A DNA stretch of 64,000 bases from Peromyscus leucopus (GCF_004664715.2 NC_051083.1:101585661-101649660), one strand, 5' to 3'; positions 44,566-56,746 are shown, numbered from the stretch's first letter. The notes: generated by a model not told the origin, from the letters alone. Program-made: numbers and translations.

Positions 44566-44871
44566 TGTAGTGGATAGTCATTCCAGCTTTGGTCTGAAAG
44601 TTCCAACCCCCATTGAGGCTTCGGTAACTATCACGCCTACAAGGTGGGGCCAAGAGAGGGCCCTGAAGACCCAAGATCCGGGTGCGCTGCCTTCTCTTGG
44701 TTCCCAGACCCTGGACGCTAGAAGTAGACCGAACAGAGTTTTCCAGAGAACATCGCCAGACTGTGCTACGTCTTCCCCAGGCCCTGTAGCCTATTCCTTC
44801 ATTTGTGAGTTACCCCACAATATAAACCTCCTTTTTTACTACGTGGAATGGTCTTAATAATTTCACCAATA
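44566..44871 (+). mobile_element. ERV 3' LTR of a different type
   Basis: It starts TGTAGTGGATAGTC directly after the polypurine tract and runs about 306 bp to 'ttaataatttcaccaata'. It is GC-rich (for example 44600-44700) and shares no obvious sequence with the LTRs at 35340 or 56265. A polyadenylation region (AATATAAAC) lies near 44820. The exact 3' end is uncertain. Confidence 0.75.
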
Positions 44872-44988
44872 AATGACACTTTATTAGAAAACACCAATTA
44901 CCCGCTTCCAGCAGGTATCAATTTCAAATTGCTTCTTTGTTAGGAGTGGGGAATCTCTCACATGGCCTGCTATTTATTAGCTGGTCTA
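44872..44988 (-). mobile_element. L1 (Lx-type) 3' UTR fragment
   Basis: Antisense 'gacactttattagaaaacac', 'cagcaggtatcaatttcaaa', 'ttgcttctttgttaggagtg' begins mid-element exactly at the LTR edge, indicating that the ERV inserted into this L1. Confidence 0.75.
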
Positions 44989-44989
44989 G

Positions 44990-45165
44990 GCTAGATGGTC
45001 AGTGATAAACCTGTCTCTGTCTTCCCAGAGAAGTGAGTAGCATCATGCCCAGCGGTTGTTTTTTTTTTTTTTTTTTACTAAAATATGCATTCTGGGTCTT
45101 GACCTCATGTCTTTATGTTTTCACGGCAATGATTTTACTGACTGAGCCATCTCCCAGTCCCACCC
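44990..45165 (-). mobile_element. Composite SINE, antisense, with T17-type run
   Basis: The order 'ctaggctagatggtcagtga', 'agaagtgagtagcatcatgc', poly-T, then the head complement 'ctgactgagccatctcccag' is like 42700-42985. Confidence 0.7.
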
Positions 45166-46611
45166 CCCCAGAAGGTCTTCTACAGGCCAAATGAAGCAAT
45201 GTAGTTAGTTGAGTTATACATGAATCAGATTATAGGGTACTGTTCTAAATTCAATACAATGAACATCCTTATCTATATACAAAAATTGCCCCTTCTAAAA
45301 CTATGTGAATTCTTTAGAGGCTTATACGATTTCAGTGAGTTTATTAAATTAAATCATTTTCTCTGAGAATCAATTATACTAAATATCAAATATATCAGAC
45401 TGATTTTTTATGAACTATCCCCAAAAGACTAAACCCATGAACAGAATGAAGAAATTAATTTAAAAATCAAATGCTATAAAAAAGACCACTTGACAAGCTG
45501 TCTAGCACGTATAATAGTTAATATAAAAAACAGCAATGGCATGCCATATCCTGTATTATTCATTAAGCCTGTTTCTAGTCTTTTTTTGTATAAAAGAAAA
45601 TTTTTATTTTTACACTAGAACCACACAAATGCCTGTCTTCATAGCATCCTGCCTTAAGATCTGGAAGTTCCTGATAATGGAGTCTCAAATGCTATTAATA
45701 GACTATTGTTACATACTGGATGTTTTGGAGACAGGAGGGTTAGAAAGAACACTGTTGAAAGAATTAGTATGAAGGGGAAATTCATATAAAATCATCTTAA
45801 TTGTGTTCAAAGATAATTTCACCTTTTCTTCTTATGAAAATTAGTTGAATTATGAAAAGATGTTTTGATAAATACTCATTTCTCTGCAACAAAACAAATA
45901 CTTTAAGATTGTAAGCATTTGAAATTTAATTGATGCTGTAGATATGTATCTATATCTATTATATAATTCTATAGATATGAGTGTATGTTATCATAAAAGA
46001 AAGCCTTCCTCCTTTGGTAGGCAGAAAACCTTGACTGATGGTCAAAGTAAAAGCATAAGGATAGCATAGCATTGTGGGATTCACTCCATTTCTCTGAATG
46101 TTAATTTCCTCATCATATGTTGCCAGATCAAGAAGTACCACTTACAAATTTTATTAGACAACAGATAAGTTTGGCATAAGTATTTCCCAAACACGTAGAG
46201 AATCTATCTATAAAAAAAGAATCTTTCACTATATACCTGATATCAAATTTAACTAGAAGGCCACTAAGAACTATATTTCTTTTATTTGTTAAAACAACAA
46301 CCAGGTAGAAATTTCATTTCTAAGGGGTTTAATCCAGATAATTTGAAAGGATCATTTCAGAAAGAAAACATCCATATTTTTGCTGCACATGATATGAATG
46401 TGGAGGATGATCATAAATCTCTGTTTATCAGAAATGGGTTCTCAAAATTGAGTCACCTTAAGAATCATCTGGAAAATTTTTAGAAATATGGAATATCCTA
46501 AGAAATTCTGTTTCAACTGTTCTGAAGTCAAGCCAGGGAACCTGAACTTTTGCCAGACAATTCAGGTAAACAGATAAAAACGTCAAAGGTCATGCTATAA
46601 AAAAGAATGTG
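45166..46611. other. Unique-looking non-coding stretch
   Basis: No repeat is recognised. The 78-codon frame at 45536-45772 and the 65-codon frame at 46286-46483 match nothing I know and have no supporting signals. Confidence 0.5.
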
Positions 46612-46800
46612 AGAGCTAGAGATGCAACTCAGTTGGTAGACTGCTTATCTAACAGGCACAAAGCCCTGCACCAGCACCACGCAAATCAGGTTTGGTGAAA
46701 CAAGCCATTAATCCCACTATTTAGGAGGTAGAGAAAGAGGGATCAAGAGTTCAGGGTTATCTTTGTCTGTATGACAAGTTTGTGGTTACATAAGACACCA
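46612..46800 (+). mobile_element. B4 SINE (ID head plus B1 body)
   Basis: An ID-like head 'gagctagagatgcaactcag' with 'gcacaaagccctgcaccagc' is followed by a B1-like part 'aatcccactatttaggaggt'. This is a standard B4 layout. Confidence 0.75.
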
Positions 46801-46821
46801 TCTAAAATTTTGTCTTTAATG

Positions 46822-46924
46822 GTATGCCAGTTGTGGGAGTACACACCTTTAATCCCAGCACTCTGTGAGTTCAAATCAAGTTCCAGGACAGCCAGGGCAC
46901 TGTTATACAGAAAAACCTTGTCTT
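46822..46924 (+). mobile_element. B1 SINE with internal deletion
   Basis: The text 'gtatgccagttgtgggagta' joins 'cagcactctgtgagttcaaa' directly, so about 30 bases between the AGCACT and GTGAGTTC blocks are missing. It ends 'aaaaccttgtcttgaaa'. Confidence 0.82.
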
Positions 46925-46940
46925 GAAAGTCCCCACCCAT

Positions 46941-47132
46941 CCGGGCGTGGTGGCACACGCCTTTAATCCCAGCACTCGGGAGGCAGAGCCGGGCGGATCT
47001 CTGTGAGTTTGAGGCCAGCCTGGGCTACCAAGTGAGTTCCAGGAAAGGCCTGGGCTACCAAGTGAGTTCCAGGAAAGGCACAAAGCTACACAGAGAAACC
47101 CTGTCTCGAAAAACCAAAAAAAAAAAAAAAAA
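46941..47132 (+). mobile_element. B1 SINE with exact 30-bp internal tandem duplication
   Basis: A near-consensus cricetid B1. The 30-base unit at 47019-47048 is repeated exactly at 47049-47078, lengthening the right arm. GAAAGTCCCCACCCA flanks the element exactly (46925-46939 and 47133-47147), a 15-bp target duplication. Confidence 0.97.
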
Positions 47133-47147
47133 GAAAGTCCCCACCCA

Positions 47148-47235
47148 GAAGGATGATGATGATGATGATAAGAAAGAATGGAAGAGAGTAAAAAAGGGAG
47201 GGAGGGAGGGAGGAAGAATATCTCACAAAAAGTAC
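47148..47235 (+). repeat. (GAT)n and (GGGA)n purine-rich run
   Basis: Six GAT units are followed by GAAAGAATGG and GGGA units. Confidence 0.85.
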
Positions 47236-47395
47236 TGAGATAGCTCAGTGTTTAGTGGTGATTGCTTGTCTGAATTTGATCCAATGAACCCACATAAAAA
47301 TGGAAGCAGATAAGCTCTTCCACAAAGTTGTCTTTTGATTTCCATGCCAACACACAGACATCATGCGCTCACACACACACACACACACACACGTA
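47236..47395 (+). mobile_element. B2-superfamily SINE with (AC)n tail
   Basis: The worn head 'actgagatagctcagtgttt', then 'tctgaatttgatccaatgaa', 'ccacaaagttgtcttttgat' and an AC run (47372-47392). Confidence 0.65.
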
Positions 47396-48344
47396 ATTAT
47401 TTTAAACACTGGGTATAACACAGTATTATGAAAATATTATGATAAAACCTGTTAGTGGGTATGCTAACATAAAAATAATTTTCAGAAACAAGCCTGTGAC
47501 ATTCTCCTGTGAATGCAAAAATCACAAGCACCTACATGACAGACCTGTTCCTCCCACTATCCATTTCTTACCATACTAACTTTTTGACACTGCCTGTATA
47601 ACTACATAAAAGAACCACTTTGCATGACACATATTCAATTTTAAACTGGTCGTGAAACTGTTCTTCACTAATGTTGTAAAATTGGGAGCAGTTGCCTACA
47701 ATGATATTCATATTTGAAGGAAAGCATTTTAGAAAAAGTAAAAAGAAATTTCCCTTAATAATTGGGACATATTTAGTGGAGAATAGGTATAGAAATAGCA
47801 GAGGCAACATTTGTTTTGGGGAAAAAACATATGGTGCAATGTTCTGAAAAGAGAAAGCTAATTATTATTTTTGAAAGCTAATTATCTTAATCAAAATCAA
47901 CCTATTAGGCTAAAACTCTGAAATATCAAAAATTACTGTGTAAACTTTCTGAACAAATGCCTCAAATGAGGATTCAATATTCTGCAATTGTCCTTTCCCA
48001 CTGAATATTTAAATACTTGTTGTAATGGCATTTGAAAAGAGAAGTATGTCTAAAAGTCAGCATTTAATCAGCATCACCACCATAAGTTATTGCTATCATC
48101 ATAGTCAGTTTTACTTTATTTGTTTCATTAAGCAGTTATATTGACTCTTTTGATGAGGGCCAGAAAGTAAGTTTTACTGACCTAATCACTAATGACTTAA
48201 TAACAAACATTGTATATGAACACATTTATGTATCCAGATAACTATGAGATAAGAAAGTACTTCAATTTTTCTTAAAAGCAATGCATCAAGGTGGGTTTGA
48301 AAAAGAATTGCCCCACTCTTTAGGTATCTATGATTCTGTAGTTT
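47396..48344. other. Unique-looking non-coding stretch
   Basis: Nothing recognised. An 18-base segment 'gaaagctaattatt/ctta' is present twice near 47855-47887. Confidence 0.45.
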
Positions 48345-48840
48345 TTAAAATAATTTAAGAATTTTATATAATGCATTTTGATCATATTCATTCTTCTCCC
48401 AATTCTTTCTAGATTCCCCCTCCACCTCCATACTCAACCACTTTTATGCACGCCCATCTATCCCAGTTTGTGCTGGCCAACTATACATGGGCATGAGAAC
48501 AGCCATGGAGTGTGGTTGATATACTGGGTGTCATAAGAAATGTGACTTTCCCTCTCCACACAGCAATCAAATGCTAATGGTTTCTCAGACAAAGTTAGGA
48601 CTTTGTACTCACCTTCCTGCCTCCATTCTGGGATTTTGTCTGGCTTGGGCTTATGGTTTTATGCATGCTGTCACAAACTCTGTAAGTTCATAGGTCCAGC
48701 TGCCATCTTGTGTATGGAAAGCACTACTTACTTTAATTCACCACCTCTGGCCCTTAAAATTTTTCCACCTTCTGTTCCAAGTAGATCCCTGAACCTTGCC
48801 GGGAGGAGTGTGAAATAGACATTCTATTTTCTCTTAAGAT
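48345..48840 (-). mobile_element. L1 (Lx-type) 3' UTR remnant
   Basis: The antisense landmarks 'attttgatcatattcattct', 'ggagtgtggttgatatactg', 'ttctgggattttgtctggct' and 'tgtcacaaactctgtaagtt' are in the usual order. Confidence 0.8.
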
Positions 48841-50239
48841 ATTTGTATTTCAACTTTGCCAAAGAGAAGTAGGGTGAATTCATTATAAAATGGTGTGTTA
48901 GACTTTCTTGAATAAACTATTTGTACTATATGGAAACAAAAACAGTAGAATTAGAAGTTGTAGGTTGGACTGTAGAGCCCAAGTTTGGGGGCTTAATTTC
49001 CAAATCCACAATCTATTAGTTATGTTGTGGCAATATATCACTATAAAAATATATCTCACATTTTAACAGACTGGAACTTTTCCTGGACCTCAAAACCAAA
49101 GTTAATAAAACACCTTGAGGTCAGTTAAGTCTTAAGACAGCTATTCTACTGTATAATCAGCCTATTTGTTTAACCTGCCTTAAAGACAATATAACAACCA
49201 ACCTTACTTGCCTTGGATTTCCCATGTAATTAGCTTTTACAACATTATTAATGTATAGCTGTAATCTTAAATTATGTGTATATTTCTAGGCCACCTGACC
49301 CATGAGTAATGCTTATGTGTGTGTTACGATAATTATTTCCTGAAAACAGAAAATAGGATGAAAGCAGCTTTATAAAATGAATATCCAATATAAATGTTGG
49401 ACACAGCATACAGACATTGCTTGATAGCATGTTTGTTCATTATCTGGGTTATCTACATCATCTGAAATCAGCACTGAATCCCATGTAAAACTCTGTTAAT
49501 GATTTCTGTAAAGTATCCCACTCCTTCACTATGTGATGCTTTCAGTGGTGTTCAGTAAAAGAGCAAAGTCATTTGATAGGGATGCAAACAGAAGGACAGT
49601 CAGACAGTCACAGACACAGGGACAGATTCACAAGACAACATTACAAGCAGGCACAGATACAAATAAAACATAGACAGGGTGATGGACGATACAGGCAGAG
49701 AGAAAGAAGCAGGGGATTTAAGTCTGGTGTAATTCTTTATCACATTACACCAAGGGCAAGCACTTTATTGATTTCTTTTCCTTATTGTGGCACTGACACA
49801 TTATTGGTGACTCTGTGTTTATTGTTAATGTATTCAAAGACACTATTTGATTCTGGAAATGTTACTAGTTCTCTCCCTCTTTAAGAGGGACTTAGGACTT
49901 ACCTCATCGACTGTTCTAAGGATGCAGTGAGATTATAAGGTAATTGTATTGGAATAATACTTAGTGCTTAAGAAGTACACAGAAGTTGAATGTTGGCAAA
50001 AGTTGTTTTCATTGCAATTCTGGTATATGGCTTTTTCATATATTTTTCTTGTTGGTGACAACTCCCTGTCAACATTTCTTCAGAGTTCATCCCAGTGTAT
50101 CAAATGATCTCTGCTGAACTTGTTAAATTCCCAGGGTAAAGATCGTATGAGGTGAGTCCACAAAGTGGCCAAAGTGGCCCATGATTTGTTTCCTGCTATA
50201 TTCCTGTGACTTAAAGGCAACTCCAAGGCAGGTGATCTT
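48841..50239. other. Unique-looking non-coding stretch
   Basis: No repeat family is recognised. The 103-codon frame at 49573-49884 is low-complexity at its start and matches nothing known. Confidence 0.45.
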
Positions 50240-50244
50240 AGTTC

Positions 50245-50575
50245 TCTGTCTTAGTTTTCACATCACTGGGACAAAATATGTGACTCAAGCAACTAAAGGC
50301 AGCAAGGGCTTAATTTGGATCAGTTTACTGATTATATGTATATTATAGTACATCATGGTGGAGGGCATGCTAGCTCAAGTCCTAAGAGGTCCAGCTCCTG
50401 TTTTAATTCAGTTTCCAGAGATTTAAGTTGGAACAGGTTATTGTCCAAGCTCACTTACTGTTCTTTTCTTCCATTGGTTTGAACTTCCACTGTGTGACAT
50501 GGACCCACCCTGAAGTTTCTCAAGTTTGATGTACACATTCCTTCATTCCCAGGCAGTTTCTCTCACCGAGGAAGG
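50245..50575 (-). mobile_element. Diverged rodent MaLR-type LTR
   Basis: Antisense 'tctgtcttagttttcacatc', 'actgggacaaaatatgtgac' and 'catcatggtggagggcatgc' match the start of rodent MaLR LTR complements; the right part is poorly matched. Confidence 0.5.
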
Positions 50576-51219
50576 AAGTTTTAGAGGATGGTGTTCCTAA
50601 ATTACAAAGAGCTTTGCACAAAACAGACAATATTTGCTAAATAAATAAATAAATAATGATTATGCCTTTTGCTTTATGTTTTTCTACTGTTGCCCAACTT
50701 TGTGCTTATGTTCTTTATTCCTTAATTTTAATGAGCTCATTACCACTCAGCTCCTCCACCAATATTGCTTTGCTTAATGATTTCAATTTCACTCTTGCCT
50801 ATTGGGTGTTTCTAGAAAAAAATGACTATCTAAATTCTCATCTCTAGTGAATAATACTTTGACATGGTAGGTGGTTAATATCTTGAGAAACTATAAGCCA
50901 GTGTGCTAGATTTTTAATTCTCATACATGGCATGTATTTCCAATAAGGCAAAAGGTCACAAATTAAATAGGTTTTGAACCTGACAATAGTTTAACATTAT
51001 ATTTAAGGAAAAATTATATAAAGTCTATATTTGCCTATCACTAATAACTGAGAGCCAGACTATCAGATTAGTACTTTATTAATGCAATGCAAAGAGGAGA
51101 GAAGATGAATATGCCAAATTTAGGATACACTGGATATCTCATTTAGAGAGAACTTAACTAGAACCCAGAAACTTGTTGATAAGTTATTTGTTTTTTTTTG
51201 TCCAAAGTTTTCTCTATTC
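50576..51219. other. Non-coding stretch
   Basis: Nothing recognised. Confidence 0.4.
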
Positions 51220-51224
51220 TTTCT

Positions 51225-51395
51225 TTTAATTTTGTGTGACTTTGTGAGTTTATGTGTGCCGCGTGTGGACAAGTGCCCAAGGAGACCATAGGATGTCAAG
51301 TCACCTGGTAGCTGCCCGATGGTGCTGGAGACTGGACCTGGCTCTTCTAGAAGAAAAACAAGTGATTTTCACCACTGCACCCTCTCTCCAGACCA
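51225..51395 (-). mobile_element. B3-type SINE, antisense
   Basis: The text 'gtgtgccgcgtgtggacaag', 'gctgcccgatggtgctggag' and the head complement 'ccactgcaccctctctccag' are in B3 order, diverged. Confidence 0.7.
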
Positions 51396-51410
51396 TTAGT
51401 AATATTGTTC

Positions 51411-51562
51411 TTCCTTTTCTCTTTTGAGACATGGTTTCTCTGTGTAGTCCTGGCTGTCCTGGAACTCATTCTGTAGACCAGGCTGGCCTTGAACTCACAG
51501 AGATCCACCTGCCTGTGCCTCCTGAGTGCTGGGATTAAAAGTCTGTGCCACCACCATCCAGC
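51411..51562 (-). mobile_element. B1 SINE, antisense
   Basis: A complete antisense B1 runs from 'cttttgagacatggtttctc' to 'ccaccaccatccagc'. ATTAGTAAT (51395-51403) and ATTAATAAT (51564-51572) look like a slightly decayed target duplication. Confidence 0.92.
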
Positions 51563-53544
51563 ATTAATAATGTATTTCAAATTTCGGGTCAGGGCCTCAT
51601 TTTGTACTTTGGAAATGAATAGCATCTCATAAATGTCCCATTGAGTCAAGAGACTCATACTACCTAATGTTGACTTTCCGAAGACTTGGAGGGGAGATGA
51701 CCTTCAATGGTCAGAAGAAGTATGTCACAAAATACCATCTTGACTTCTCAGGACATCCTACAGTGAGCATCTCACAAAGCATACTCAGCATAGATGGCAG
51801 GTTTGCTGTGCAGGGAGAGATCTCCATTGAATGTTCATGAGGCAGTTTTGACCAGGTTTACTTATGCATGTAACATTTTTGTGTGGGTTACCTATACTGT
51901 CAACTTCTTTTTCTTTCAAAAACTTCTTGATTTTTATAATCTAAAAGTTTTGAACATCTTCTGTAACTGAGATGAAGTATTGCATTCCATTTTTAGAAAG
52001 TGAAAATTGCTGTTCTCAAATGGAAACAAATTTTACATCAAAGAGCTCAAATTCAATGCCGAGGGGAAAAAAGCCAAATATGTAAAGCATTCTAGCAGCT
52101 GGAACTGATATTGGCAAAGACTGTGTCTAAACATGCAAAGTGAGAAGATACGGGGTAATTTTTAAATAATTCCAGAAGTTTCAAAGCTTTGTTATAATTA
52201 ACTGAGTGCTTAGACTAAGGTAAGCCTTAACCGAAATGGCATGAAGAAATAACTCAAAACTCCATTTAACTTTACATAGACAAAGACAGACCTTATCTAT
52301 CATACTACAAACTCAGATGTTTTAAAAACTTTGGGTAATTTACTGCATTTTTTTCAGTCTTTATCCAGATGCCTAGCAATATAGAGCCAAAACCAAGGCC
52401 AGTGAGACTATGGAACTTTTCCCAAAGGGCAGAGTAAATTTTTCTCCAAATATTCCATGATTGCAAGGTTGTTTCAGTTGAATATAATTATAGTGTTAGA
52501 GTTTTAACAGGCATAGGACTGACTATGTATCCAGAGCCTAGTGAAACTCTGAAGGATGCAGTTTGGATCCTTCAAATCTTATCTGTAGCCACTGATGGCT
52601 CCTTTTGTCATACATTTTAGTTTGTTAGAAGGGAAAATTTAGACAGAAGATGACTAGAAAAATGAAAGAGATATAGAAATGTCTCATAAAATTGTCTAAA
52701 TCCCCAGTACATAATCAAGGTAGAAAAAGCTGTATTTAATAGCATATTCTAATTTAATAATTAGAAAGAATGAGATGGATAGGGGAGAGGAGGAGGAGAA
52801 GGTAAAGGTCACAAGGTTGTATATGTGTTGCCTCACTGGGCAATGGAATTCTCAAATTATCCAATTTCAACATTTCCTATGATAAACTCTAATAGTATTG
52901 TGCCTGTGTGAGTATAGAAGATACAGGGAGTGAAATTGGCATGTATGAGAGAAGAGATGAAAGGAAAAAGAAACATACATAGATGGGAAGACAGAAAAGA
53001 GTAGAATTTAAAATGCAGCCAATATCCACATGACATACCTCCAACTTTTGTAATAGAATATTTAGGAGCATAATTGCCCTGACAAGTCAGAAAACTCTAC
53101 CCAAAGAATAAAACTGAATATTATGCCACAAATAAAGTATGTTATGGAGTTAGTTCATCTGAAAAATATGTCTTGGTTTGAAATTTTGAAAAAAAAAAAT
53201 AGCTTGACGAGAAAATTACTTTGCTGAGTTCGGGTTTTATTATTATTATTGTTGTTGTTGTTGTCCCCTATCAAACAGCATATAGATTAAGGAGCCACAA
53301 GTAGTTGTGACCAAAATTTGTTTATTTAAGAATATGATCCATGTCATTTCTTTCTGATTCCAACAATTAGTGAAAATTAAACAACTTAGTATTTCCAATG
53401 CAGTGGTTATTTTGGAGAAATGTCTTAAATATATGAATCATTTTTATATAGATCTTGGGGGAGTTGAGGAAGGGTAAACATGATCAAAAATACAGTCTAT
53501 AAAATATTTTAAATGAAAAAGGAAAATATTTTCTCAATAATTTG
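51563..53544. other. Unique-looking non-coding stretch, ~2 kb
   Basis: One of the longest repeat-free parts of the window. No exon with plausible splice sites and open frame is seen. A (TTA)n-(TTG)n run lies at 53237-53263. Confidence 0.5.
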
Positions 53545-53700
53545 TTTGTAGTTTTGATTTTCTTTTTTCTTAGTTCTTTGAGAATTGTACACAGCTCTAT
53601 TTTGATAATACCTTCCTCCCCCAGCTCCTGAAAGATCCACCAACTCTTACCTACACACCCAAATTTGTGGCTGCTACTTCTTCTGCATTTTTATCTTTTT
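53545..53700 (-). mobile_element. L1 3' end fragment
   Basis: The text 'tagttctttgagaattgtac' followed by 'ctattttgataataccttcc' and a C-rich block resembles the antisense L1 3' terminus. Confidence 0.55.
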
Positions 53701-53810
53701 ACTCCCCTCATCATCATTCTCTTCCTCTTCTTCATCAAATTGTGCTGTGCATATAAACTTAGATGTATTAACTTTCTACTAGAGAAGAAGATGGGCATGA
53801 ACTTCAATGT

Positions 53811-53811
53811 G

Positions 53812-53878
<67 letters not shown>
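53811..53878 (+). repeat. (GA)n microsatellite
   Basis: About 32 nearly perfect GA units, the third long GA tract of the window. Confidence 0.97.
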
Positions 53879-53882
<4 letters not shown>

Positions 53883-55345
53883 ATTTTTTTAAGGACCTTG
53901 TAGGTCTACCATGTGATCAGTATCTTTCTCTAAAATAAGGATTAATGTTGAGCTGTTAGTAAAGAATACTCCCTCCCTGCCAAAAATGTCACATTAGGTT
54001 AGATTGTTGTTAAGACATGCACACAAGCTTGTTGAATCATTTCCTTTCATATGCCCTTCTCAAAGTCTATTTCACTTTTAATTCTCCAAGGAAAAGTTTC
54101 TTTGAACTTGTATGACCACAAGAATACAGGTTCTCTTAGTTTCTGGAAATATTTTATGAACATAATTTTTATAAAGATATGTCTCTAGAACACTAACAAA
54201 TGAAAAAGAAGTGTAAGGTGCTTTCACATCTGTGCATTCTATTATACTTACTCAAATAAACAAACAAGTTGTACTAAATGGTAAATCCTAGCAAATCCTA
54301 TATAAATTCAGTCATCCTCCATTCTGAAAACACAAAACAGTAAATGGTTGATGAGATATGGGATGATTCATTTGCTTGTGCATAAATGGTCAGTTCTCAG
54401 AAATAATTTATCACTACAACACATACAGGTCCAACATAGTGATATTGTTTTAAAAAGACATTTAAAGAAATAAAATGCCTATCACTGGTGATACAAAAGC
54501 ATAACTTTATTTATCAGTTTATTTAGAGTTAAGGCAGTTATACATCATGAATATATTTGTGTAATTACTAGAAATTTAAGGACTTATGAGTGTCCACTGA
54601 GGGAGAGACAGTATTGTATTCAAACTCAGAGAGAGAAATCTAGGAGTTGTAAAATAGCTTTGAAATCGATGGGGTTTTGTCATTAAGCATGAGCACTTGA
54701 CAAATCTCTTTGATTTCATAGATTGTAAATCCATGCAACACGAAACTGAGCTATTGATTGTGCTAATCTATATAGTGATTACTTGCATCTGCAGTCTGGA
54801 CAGTGTGCTCAAGTAGTACTACATAGGGAAAAAGTAAAAATGTTAACTGGGTCTTAGCTTTCTACTCTGATTTCCTTACTAAAACAGCAATATGTTTGTG
54901 TGTAGATAGTCCAAAAGTCATTCTTGTTAATTTATTTATGCATATGCAATGTAGTATCAAGAATATTCTAAATGAATATAATCTGATACCAACTTTTAAG
55001 AATTTTCATCACTTTAGGAAAAGACATATGCATACACATAAAGAATCCACTTGAAGACACTCAGTTACCAACTTAATGAGAACATCAGGCCCAGGACTCA
55101 TATTTTAAGTGTTGGATTTCTTTAATTTTCTGAAGAAACAAAAACAGAAAGTAAATCAATATGACTAATGCATGTAACCTGAAAAATTGAAAATGAGACT
55201 TCTGTGAAAATAATGAGTTGACAATTAGACCTGTAGCTAAAAGTATATTGGGGAATTAATATCTTCAATTACTTTCTTAAGTATATATTCCATACTTTAG
55301 GTCTTATTATTTAAAGAACTTTAAAAAAATAACAGTATTCTCAGA
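53879..55345. other. Unique-looking non-coding stretch
   Basis: No gene and no repeat recognised. Confidence 0.5.
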
Positions 55346-55346
55346 A

Positions 55347-55424
55347 TTTGTTCTTGAACTCAGATATATGGCTGCCTCTGTCTCCCAAGTACTGGGCTTA
55401 AAGGCATGCACTGCCACACTTAAC
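55347..55424 (-). mobile_element. B1 SINE fragment, antisense
   Basis: The text 'cttgaactcagatatatggc', 'ctctgtctcccaagtactgg', 'taaaggcatgcactgccaca' is the antisense left half of B1. Confidence 0.75.
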
Positions 55425-55772
55425 ATCACATTCTAATTGTAAATATATGTGGGTAGAAATATATATGCAATAGGTAATCAGATTAGAGTAAATAGGGTTA
55501 GTTTCTCACTACAGATATTTAGCAGTTGAGTTGAACTTTATTATAGTTCTGTCATAAGGCTGTTTAAATGAACTAAGTTGCAGGAAGAATGTGTATGGCA
55601 CTTTGAGGATGTTATGGAGAGGGTTGTGGCTGAAGTGTGGTGAAAGAAGCTAATGGGAAGATGTAGTCAAATTAAGAAACAGATTCTGTAGAATATTGTA
55701 GGCAGTTATAATGATCATCAGCACTGAAGGAGAACTCATTAAAGGGTATTAAACAAAAAGGTAACATAATTT
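55425..55772. other. Non-coding stretch
   Basis: Nothing recognised. Confidence 0.4.
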
Positions 55773-55774
55773 GA

Positions 55775-56055
55775 CTTCTTAAAATTATTCAGTTTTTAAC
55801 ATTACGAGGAGCTATACCAACATGACAACATAAACATGAGTTTAACAAGAACAATACACTTGCTAACATGGATGGAGGAAAACCCATGAAGCCTCAGCCC
55901 TACTCAAAGAACTAAGGCCTCCCGAGAGAAGAAGAAATAGTCTTCCCTAGGGAAGAGCACCTCAATTGGTTATCTAATACCAAATGGTCAACCTGAAAAC
56001 ACATAATACAAGTACCATTATACAGACTCAGCAGGTGGTATTTATGTATTTAGAA

Positions 56056-56094
<39 letters not shown>

Positions 56095-56232
56095 CATAAC
56101 AACAAATAATGAAAAAAGAGTCCATGAATTTGAAGGAGAACAAGAAGGGGTATATGGGAGGGTTTGAAGGGGAGAAATTATGTGACTATAATCTCAAAAG
56201 TATTCAGTTTTGAGAACAGAATGAATAAAATA
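55775..56232 (+). mobile_element. L1 3' UTR end with (GT)n
   Basis: The sense order 'aactaaggcctcccgagaga', 'ggttatctaataccaaatgg', 'agcaggtggtatttatgtat', a GT run, 'gtccatgaatttgaaggaga', 'gggaggg' and an A-rich end is that of rodent L1. Confidence 0.78.
56057..56097 (+). repeat. (GT)n microsatellite
   Basis: About 18 GT units with one AT interruption, inside an L1 3' end. Confidence 0.95.
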
Positions 56233-56264
56233 GATATTCAAAAAGACATTTACAGTACAGGAGT

Positions 56265-56746
56265 TATATGATTGGTCAAGATGGTAAAAGTTGATGACTC
56301 CTTTGTTGCTCAGATTTCTAAAGGTCTTGCTAACTCCATGAATCCTCTATTGGAATGCCTCTGAGTCCTCGCCCAAAAGGCCCCAGCTGAAAAAGCCTCT
56401 AGCTAAAAGGGGCACTTCTGCCAAAAAGCCTTTAGTTCTGTCTCCTCAAGCCTTATATATCTTTCTACATCCACCCATCACTTCCTGTGATTAAAGACTT
56501 CCCAGTTCTGGGATTAAAGGTGTGAGCCACCACTGCCTGGCTCTGTTTTCTCTCCTAGACTGAGTTAGTCTCATGTAGTCCAGCGTGGCTTTGAACTCAC
56601 AGAGATCCAGACAGATCTCTGCCTCCCAAGTGCCAGGATTAAAGTTTTGTGCCACCACTGCCTGGCCTCTATATTTAATCTTAGTGTCTTGTTTTGTTCT
56701 CTGATCTTCAGGTAAATTTTATTAGGATACACAATATATCACCACA
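56265..56746 (-). mobile_element. Class II ERV 3' LTR
   Basis: On the minus strand it starts TGTGGTGATATATTG (56746) and contains two B1-derived blocks and 'ggaagtgatgggtggatg'-type text, like the LTRs at 6471 and 17116. A polypurine tract precedes it, so it is a 3' LTR. The left end is approximate. Confidence 0.8.

Noticed and set aside
49573..49884. 103-codon frame, Gln/Arg-rich then hydrophobic
   Set aside because: The start is low-complexity CAGACA-type sequence and nothing supports transcription; length alone is within chance for 64 kb.
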